Below, in pieces: positions 53,101 to 62,100 of a DNA stretch of 64,000 bases. The DNA lies in NCBI GenBank assembly GCA_025345505.1, contig JANVCC010000056.1, forward strand, positions 496,001 through 560,000, written 5' to 3'. How positions within the stretch are numbered: position 1 is the stretch's first letter; each line of letters opens with the position of its first letter. The stretch comes from Todiramphus chloris collaris (Eukaryota; Chordata; Aves; Coraciiformes; Alcedinidae). The notes below the pieces were generated by a model, which was given only the letters and a program-made list of their open reading frames with translations, was not told the DNA's origin and did not search any database. The position numbers and the translations under genes are program-made.

Positions 53101-56100
53101 CGCAATCTTCAGAGTTCTCTTGTTCTGATCTAGGAAGGTGAGCATTTGCAATAATTAGAACGCTAGAAGAATAACCTTCTAAGGTATTTTTTTCAGGAAT
53201 ACAATTTTTTTTTATATGGACAAGGTGTGGAGAGACTTGAATTAGAATAAGAGATAATAGCAGTGCAGTTAGTTACTAGTATCACAGGAGAACAACTAGC
53301 ATATGAATACTGGCTAGCAATATTAGTATTTGAAGCTTAATCTTTTTTTAGGATGCTTATCTGAGAGAAACAATGAGGGTATACATTTAAATAAAGTTCA
53401 CCAACCTGTAATCAGACTTCATCCTTTTTTTTTTCTGACTCTGGTTGATTTGGCCGTCCTATGGATGGCAGTGATTCTCACTTCTGCTAAGATTTGCTTT
53501 TCCTACATCCTTTTTTCCTTCTGAAACAAATTCTTCCTGGTGCCTTTTCATTCTCTAGTTTTGTTATTTCTCACTTTCTTCTTATCATAAACTTTTACTT
53601 CTGGTCTTAAGGTTTATCCCTACTTTCCTGTTGTGCTTAAATTTCTTTCTGTCGTTTCTTTCTTCCTCTAGAGAGCTTGGATATCCCAGAAGTGATGAGA
53701 AATGCCTTTCAGCTTTCTGCTGTACAACTAACTTCAGTCTGCAGTTTAGCGATTCTTTTTCTTGCCCTTGTTAGCCATTCATCACCCTCTCCTGAAGTGA
53801 GAAGTTATTTGTATATGCAACAGGGGAAGTCCATCTCTCTCTGCTGCAACTTCTAGATTCTCTAGGGACATAAACATCAAGAGAAACGTGGTAGTGGTGT
53901 GTACTTATTATAAAAACATTTCCAAATCCTGAAACCCACATCATGTTTTAGTCTATGGAATTTCTCTTCTGATTTCTCTCCACTCATATCCACTGTGCAC
54001 AATGTATTTGAAGATTTGTCTGCTTTTTTCATTGTAATATGTCTGTGAGGAAAACTGTTGAGGCACATGAGAACCAGGATGCTATGGGGGACAGGGGAGG
54101 TGGAAATGCAGCAACTGATCAGGCATAGTAATCAATCAACAGTACAAAGCTTTGTCTTGAATGTTCTCTAGACCCATTCTTTTGTCTGTCTGTCCTTTTC
54201 CTTCCTGCTGTATAATTGATTTTTTTTATCAGATAGTTCAAGAGCTCACTCTACTAAATACAATGAAGGAACACTGCTGAAAGCATTTTGCATTCCAGGA
54301 TGCTGGTGATAGCAAAAACTAGAATGAGGCTTAACCCTGCTACCTGGCTTCAGATTAGTCTGTACTGAAACTACTAATTCTTGCAATGTGCCACGGTGGA
54401 GCATAGGAGAATAAAAGCACTGAGTTCACTTTTATGTTGGAGGTAGGCAGAATACAAAACACTTTAAGTAAATCAAAAGGCATATTGTCTAGTACATCTT
54501 ATTAAAAGTATAATTTATCTGGTTTGCTTTCAAGGAATATCTAATCTGTGTAAGCCCAAAGTATTATGATCCTTGAGAAGGTTTTCTGGTAAAAATTAAA
54601 TTACCAGAAAAGTTTCAGCTGCAGAAATCAATATTCTTTTTCTCTGCCCCACAGATAGTAGGGAAGCTATTTCTGTTTCTTGATCTTGATAAAAGTTAAT
54701 ACAGTAGTCTGCTTATTACATATTTTGTGATAAAATCCAATTAGTGCCTCACTGAAGGGTGTTTTATAGCCAGGATCATGAAAAATTGACTGCAGTAAGT
54801 GACAGTGCAGATTTGTCTAATGTAATTATGTCAAATGTACTACTATTGTGTATGAGAGAGACCCTTAGTCTATTTAACTTTTACAAACATTCATTGATAT
54901 AAAAAGGTGTATGTAAAAACAAAAGAAGAATTCAGAAGTTATCATTTTGGTTTCTGTCTCCTGTGCTCTGGTTTTGGTTTTGTTTTTCCAGAGTTAATCC
55001 TGAATTGCTTCTGGTGGTTCTTTTCCCCTGCATGGCCTAAACTTGACATTTAGAGATAGTTTGATATCTTAGGGCCGCATATTACAACAGAAGATGTGCT
55101 GTGCATTTTTTTAAAATAGTTGGATGTGTCTGATCTAACCCAGAGGTTCCTTCCTACAGTGTATTCTATTCTATCCAGTAGTAGTGATAAGATCTTCTGT
55201 TAGCACAGCTTGATCAGGAAGGTGTCTGCAATACTATTAATGTCAAGTACTTATATTCTCACACACACACTAACAAAAAACAATCGCAAAATGTAAAACA
55301 TGGCTTCTTTGAAGAACAGTAAATTTCCATGGAGCAGTATCTTTGTCATATTAAGGTATTATGCCAGGTATCAAAAGCCAAATTGATAGAAAAACCAATG
55401 CTGTTACTACAAATAGAGCAGCCAGTGATTAAAAACAGAACAACGTGCTTGAACTTTAAATAAGCCTGTCATTAACTCTGTCAATATTGTTAACATCTTT
55501 CACAGAGAGCAAGAAATGTTGGTGAAATCTTTAAGGTAAGACTTGTGATACAACTGTCAGGGTAAAAGAGAATTTGAATGTGGGTGGTGATTGTTTGGAT
55601 TTTTACGTTTTTAAGTCTAGGTGGTGTCCCTATAATTGTGTCATCTTTCATCATTCTAAAAGAGTCTTTCCTTAGTATGATAAAAAAGATCTTCTGCACA
55701 GATCGCTTTTCCTGAAACGCTTCTATTCTTGCTGAAATTTCACTCAATTTACACTTTGGTTATGCAATTAAGAAACTACTGGTTCATTTACACAGCTAGC
55801 TAACTGTGCGATACATTTTCAGTAAGAATTGTATTCTTAGCTCAGTACCAGCGAGTGCAATAAATATCTATTCTTAATGCTTTTTAGGTGAGTGCATTGT
55901 ACATTAGGATTTACATTTTCATTGCATTGGTAAAGATTTTTCGTTTATGGTAATTCTTACTAACTTTCTGCATCCTCAATCTTTTTCAGTGGATCTCTCT
56001 AAAACTGCTGTTATCTTGGTACGGTAGACCTCTGGAAGACTATGAACTCTGGGCATTATGTCACGAGTGTTTATGTACTCTGCAGAGTTGCATAGATTAT

Positions 56101-59100
56101 CCAGGTATAGTCTTCACTAATCAAATATTTTAAATATTATTTATGTTTACTGTATTAATGCTTTCTTCATTCTGTTGATGCAGAATATCATAACTTTCGT
56201 TTTGTATACATAAAAAATAATAGACAATATTTCTAACTTTTCTCTCTTAAATTGTGTCTTAGAATTTTTATTCAATTTGAGTTTTCTTCTATCCATAGAA
56301 GAATTATTTTTTCCTCTTTATTCTGAGTTTTGATGGCTTTTTCTGGGGAAAACAAATCTTGATGACTTCAAGCAGTGAAATTAATTTTGTGTTTAAACAT
56401 TTGGGGGATGGAGAAACTCTACTGAGACTTAAGCACTTGGGATTTGTATCTTGAAAGCAGGAGGAAATAAGTTTTATATACATGTAAAGAAAAAACTTCC
56501 TCTCTTGCCTCGATTTCTTTGTGACAAATGATTCCTGGTGTATTTTTTGACAATACAGGGCTTTGTCATTTTAAGACACCCAGAGTCTTGTCATGATGTT
56601 ACTCCTTCCACATTCCCTATGCTTGTATTTATAAAAGAGTTATCAGAAGTCAGCTTCTGAGAGGAGCAGGGAACTGTCCTTTGACAGAATTGGAATATGT
56701 TATATGTGACTTGGGAGAAGACCATCTTAAATTTCCATAGCAGTTCTGAATGCTCGTTTAGCTTATACTAATAATAAATTGGTAGCTGTTCTAATAAACC
56801 AAGCAGAGGTTCCCCCCATGACCACCCTGCCTTTCCCTTTTCTTGATTTAAAAAGCCTGCTACTGAGAGTTTGAATGGGGGTGAGTTTGAAGTCTGTCAT
56901 GGAACATAAACAATTGAATAGTAAGGTACAGAAAACTTACTGTATCTCTTCAGTTTTCAGCTTCAGCTACTTTATTTTTTATGATAAAAAACTGTTATAA
57001 AGGAAATTGACCATAAGTGGAGATTTCTGAGCACTTTAAGCAGTTACCCTTAAAACTAGGTATTTGATTTACCTTGCAACGGAAGGATTATTTGAGGCTC
57101 ACAGTGTGTTCCCAATGTTTGTGAAGGTTTCAAATAACTGCATGTAATGGCTCAGTTTCTAATTTAATATGCCCAGCCAGCCTCTGTTACTGCACTTACA
57201 TGCACCCAGAATGCATGATTTTTCAAAATACTGAAGACTGAGTGAGTTCTGATCTGAACCTTATGTAGCCTGTAAAAGTGAACATAATGATATAAACCAC
57301 TAAATGGGAGGCACCTTACTTAAAATTCCATATCTGACAAATAAAGCTACCTTGAAGTTGAGTATTATTTTCAGAGTAATTTAGATATTTAGAAATATTT
57401 AGAATATTTCTGCTAGAGGATTCTCTGCCTGTCCTGAGAGTAATTGTGCATTGTGGAATGCCTTACAGTGTGTGTGGGGGGACACTTAAGTATTAAGACC
57501 AAAGTTCTCTCTGCGTTCCTTTTGAATGATATTAACTCCTTACAGGGGAAGCTGTTACCATATAAACTGTTGATCTTAACTCTGGTAGAGTAGGATTGGT
57601 AGCAGATGAGTCATGGCATGTCAAACAAGCTGGATTGCTTATTATTTTTTCACTTAGCTTAGTCCTACAAATCCTTCCTTGATTACACATTTTTAATTAT
57701 CCTAAGCAGGAATTATCTAGGTAAGAAAACATCCCCAAAAGCTAACTTGTTCATGTGCTTTTTTCAGTTCAATCCTGCTCCAAAAGCTGATTAAACCCTC
57801 CATTGAGACTTTACTTCTTTTCCTCTCCTCTTACCAGAGGATGTTGCTTACATGTTGTCTCTGGAGAACCCAGGTGGGACTTCTCTGTTATACTGAACTT
57901 GATGAGATCTGATTTTTGTGAACTGTGTTGCAGATTCAGAGCTGGAGGCATTAACTTTTGAGAAGCAAAGATAGTGAGCATGAAAAGTTCTCAGGGGAGA
58001 GCTGCCTCTGTAGAAACAAATAGAAAAGCTTCCTATTTGGGACAACTTTGTTTTTCAAGACACGTAGTCCATCTACGGCTTAAATATTATTGAAGATAGT
58101 AGGCAAGCCTTTATTTACATTAAACATAGTGAACTTAATGGCTTAGGTGTGTTTTGTACAAGTAACTGCAGAAACAAGAGTTATTTCCTTTTTTTTTTTT
58201 AATTTTTATGTCTTAGACCTATTTGGTTTATTATTTTATATAAAATAGATATTTTTGCTCTTACAACTCTTCAGTATTTCATTTAATAATTAATAAAGTT
58301 TTTACCTCTTATGTAATGTAAGACTAATCTGCTGGTACTCTGTTTTTAATAAAACAGCAAACTTGATAGTAGTCTATAAAGGCAGGACTACATTACTAGA
58401 CAGCTGGCTTATTATATTGAATCAGGTTAAATTCCAGTGTGTTTTGAAGATATTGAACAGATAGATATCACGAGTTTTTCATCACTGAATGCATATAACA
58501 TGATTTCATGACCTTAATGCTAAGTTCTTGAAGACCTCGGATCGTTTAAAATAATCTTAGGAAATAAATAGTTGACTGTTAACTATGGAAAATTTCAGGG
58601 CCTTGCAAATCTGAATCAACTTAACACTTCTTCAGAGGGAGAGTATGTGTGATTATAACTACTTGTGCAAAACTGAGCCCCATATCCTGTCCCACCTAGA
58701 GGAGTTCTGGTTCTGGACTCATATCTTGGCCATCTTCAAATAATGACCCTGTATTTTGATGGAGTTGGAGGAGAAGAGAGGAGAGATTAAATAAATGCTT
58801 AAGATAAATAAACTACCTTTTACTGCTACCTTGTGAGAAGGCTAAAGTAAATCTAGCTGTTCTTTCTTTTTTTTTTCCTTTTTCTTTTGTTCCTTTCTTA
58901 GTCTTCCTTTTCAATGCTGTATATGAGGAGAATCAACTTGTGGTGTTCTGAGCCCCTTTATTGCAATTCCATTTTGGTTTACTTTCTTGTCTATGTTCTT
59001 TAGGAGCTCCTATGGATGATCATGCATCTACTGTCTCTTTATTGGATGGTGTCTGTTTTAGCCTTAGTGTTATTTAAAGTATTTATCATAGGGTAATTGC

Positions 59101-62100
59101 TGACATTGGAAATTATTTTTTAAATTATTTCTTTTTCTTAGTGTCAAATTGTTACAAAAGCAGGTATTTATTATTCCTTGCCATTTTGTGGCTTGTTTTG
59201 CAGTGATCTTATGTTTGGACTCTGTGCTGATTGACTGCCATGGAAGTATCATCTTTGCTGCTCCAAAAGCTGAAGGTAAAAAATAATAAATTGTGTGTTC
59301 TGCTTTTATTTCTTTTGAAAGGGAGAGAAGAAGAAAGCAATACCTTACCTTTTGTTTCTTGTGTCTTTTCTCATTTAGAATTTTGTGATATATTTTATTT
59401 AGCACCTGAAATTGAAGAGGATGATGTGGATACCGAGAAGGTAATGTGGCAGGTTGAGTAGGTTGCTATGTATTTTATCAAAGGGCAGTTGTATGCTGCT
59501 TGAAGAAGAAAGCTAAACTCTTCTAAGATAATATTACTCATTTCTCCCAATGTTTCTAAGTTATCTGCAGGGGTTTTTTATATATTGATCTCCTGTAAAA
59601 TTACTTGCTTCTGAAAAAGTAGTTTTCCATAAGGCGTAATTATTTTCAGTTTGTTAGCAGTAAGACAGACTTGGAATTCATGTTTTCACTTTTTTGAGGT
59701 TATACGAAGATCAGTATTTGTGACTGTCTAGGCTAAAGCCCAAATTTTAATCTCGTTTGCAAGACAGGAGAAAAATATCATTATCAGCATATTTTTACTA
59801 TGGGAACATTATGAATTATGTCTCTTGCCAATACAGCTTTTCTAGAACTTTTTGCTGTAGTTACACACCATAAGGAGCACTCAGACCAAAGACGATAAAA
59901 ATGTTAATAAATAGCAGGTGAGTATTTGTCTGCACTGCAACTGCAACTGAATTGCAGATTGTACCACAGTGATCATAAGAGTTAAGAAAACAGAATTTAC
60001 AGTACCTTTCTATTATGTAACAAGAAAAAAGATTTGCTATTATGTACCTTGTAGCCCATGAGTTGTCTAAAATTAAACATAGTAGTCATGAGTTGTCACT
60101 GTTTATACCCGGAGGGGAGAGATGCAGCAACACACAAATTCATCAAGAGAAGGCCAAGAAGCCACTTTATTAATTTATAACCCTGTTTTATTTACCCTAG
60201 CCCCACCCTAGCGATTGGTCAGTGATCACCCATCTCCTAGGGTGATTGGCTAAAGTCCTACAACACCCATTTCAGAATATTTTTCCAATGTACCATAAAC
60301 AGAACTTAGCAAAAGACCAGGTGTTGCTTACAAAAACCATCCTACTGTTTCTCATAACTTGTGAGAGAAAGGCAGGACTCTCACCGAATATTGTGAGAAC
60401 CTGAGAAAATCCCTCTGCTAGCAGCTTTTCAGCATCCACAATGAATCAGAAAGCAAAAAATCTTAATTAAAAAATTCTACTAGACAGTTTGACTTTCTAT
60501 AAAATTATCTGTACCTAGAAAATGTTTATATATCTTCTCCTTTAAAGTTGCTTTTTCTTCTTAAACTGCTTTGATCCAACAAGCAGGTTTTTCAAATGCT
60601 TTAGAAGCTTAAACTAACCCTGAAATATAATGCAACAGTATCACAAGACAGTAGAGATTAATCCTAAAGTCTTTATGCTTTATTCTTTTTCTTTACAACA
60701 TTTGAAGTAATCTTTTTAACTTTTTTTTCTCCAGCACTATATGTAGAATAAGCCAACCTGTGTTTTTTTGCTTTTTCCTGATATTTGTATAACTATCTGG
60801 TTGTTATAAACATTTAGTTAAAATTCTGGTATAGAAATCAAGGCTGTATAGTACCAGTCACAATTACTGTACTGCCTCAGTAAAAGGCACTTTTCTGGAG
60901 GATATGCTGGATTGAATGGCAAGTTTTTCATAAATAAATTTAAGTTAAAATTGTGATCCTATTGACCTCTTGTAATTCTGAGCCTGAGGAAGAATATTTT
61001 TTTGGTTTTGGTAGAGTGGCTTTCTCCTATTTAAGATATTTTTGTGCATATTAGTAGCTTTTATTCAACAGTTCAAGTGGTTCACAGGTTCCTTTCTTTA
61101 TAGTGAACTTCCTTGTTACATTGTCTTCATTGCTTTTCACTTTACTCAAAAGACTGCTAGGAAATATTGTTTTGTACTATGCTTAAGTTTCTGTCCCTTG
61201 AGCCTTTTTAATATCTTTCAGAGACCATGTGAAGAAGCATGGTGCTTTACCTTTGTCAAAATTGCATTTGTAGTACATACTAACATATGTAAACTAAGAT
61301 TTAAATAGAATAAATCTGGCTTAGTCTGAATTTTGTGAAATAATAAAATAATTTCTCAAATAAAACAAGAAAGCTTGTGAAGACCAAGTACTTTTCAAGG
61401 TCCTGCATCATGGCAACTTCAATTGGTCTAGCTGCAGGTAGCACATTAATTGCTAAAATAAATATACAGTACCTCATTCTTCTGATAGGTGTAATTTCAG
61501 TAAAATATGAGTTGTACTAGCTAGCTTGTAATTACTGTGTGCCATTTACTTGCTGAATTATCATGACCTTTTTTAAGTAAATTGCAGCTGGCCAGGTTTT
61601 ATGGTAGAACTCAAAGGCTTGCAACAATTGTAAGTTTTGACATGAGAAACAAATTCTTCAAAATGGTTCTAAAACCACTTTTTTCCTGAATAATTTTCCT
61701 ACACAAATTACGTCTGTTACCATAAAAGTAGAAAATTAACTACTATTACTGGCCTTGCATACATAACAGCTTGGTAAATAGGCTGGGATTTTCATCTACA
61801 TCTTCAAAAGCCAAAGTCATTTGTACTTTGGAATTTGTAGTCTTTTTTTTTATTTTTATGAATTTTCTTTCTTTTTTTTTTTCCTTTCCTTCTTGGGGAT
61901 GAGGGGAATTTTTGGATAAGTTTCTGAAACTGGTTTTGAAGTGGAAGCTTTTTTTTGTCTGTTAACATCTTTTCTGTTTCTTACGCTATACCAATAGGTC
62001 TGCATTTATGGCATTGCTGCAGTTCTGTGGATGGCTGCAAAATACAGTCTTCCACCGGGTCACAAACTAGCATTGCCGAGAAAATTAAAAAAACTTCTTC

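Larger units (their letters stand above)
48091..55989 (+). other. KNDC1 intron 6
   Basis: 7,899 nt, GT-AG, phase 0. It contains G/T-rich tracts near 49922-50030 and 51238-51283, a CR1 3' fragment near 55110-55180 and short poly-A/T runs. No exon is supported. Confidence 0.88.
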
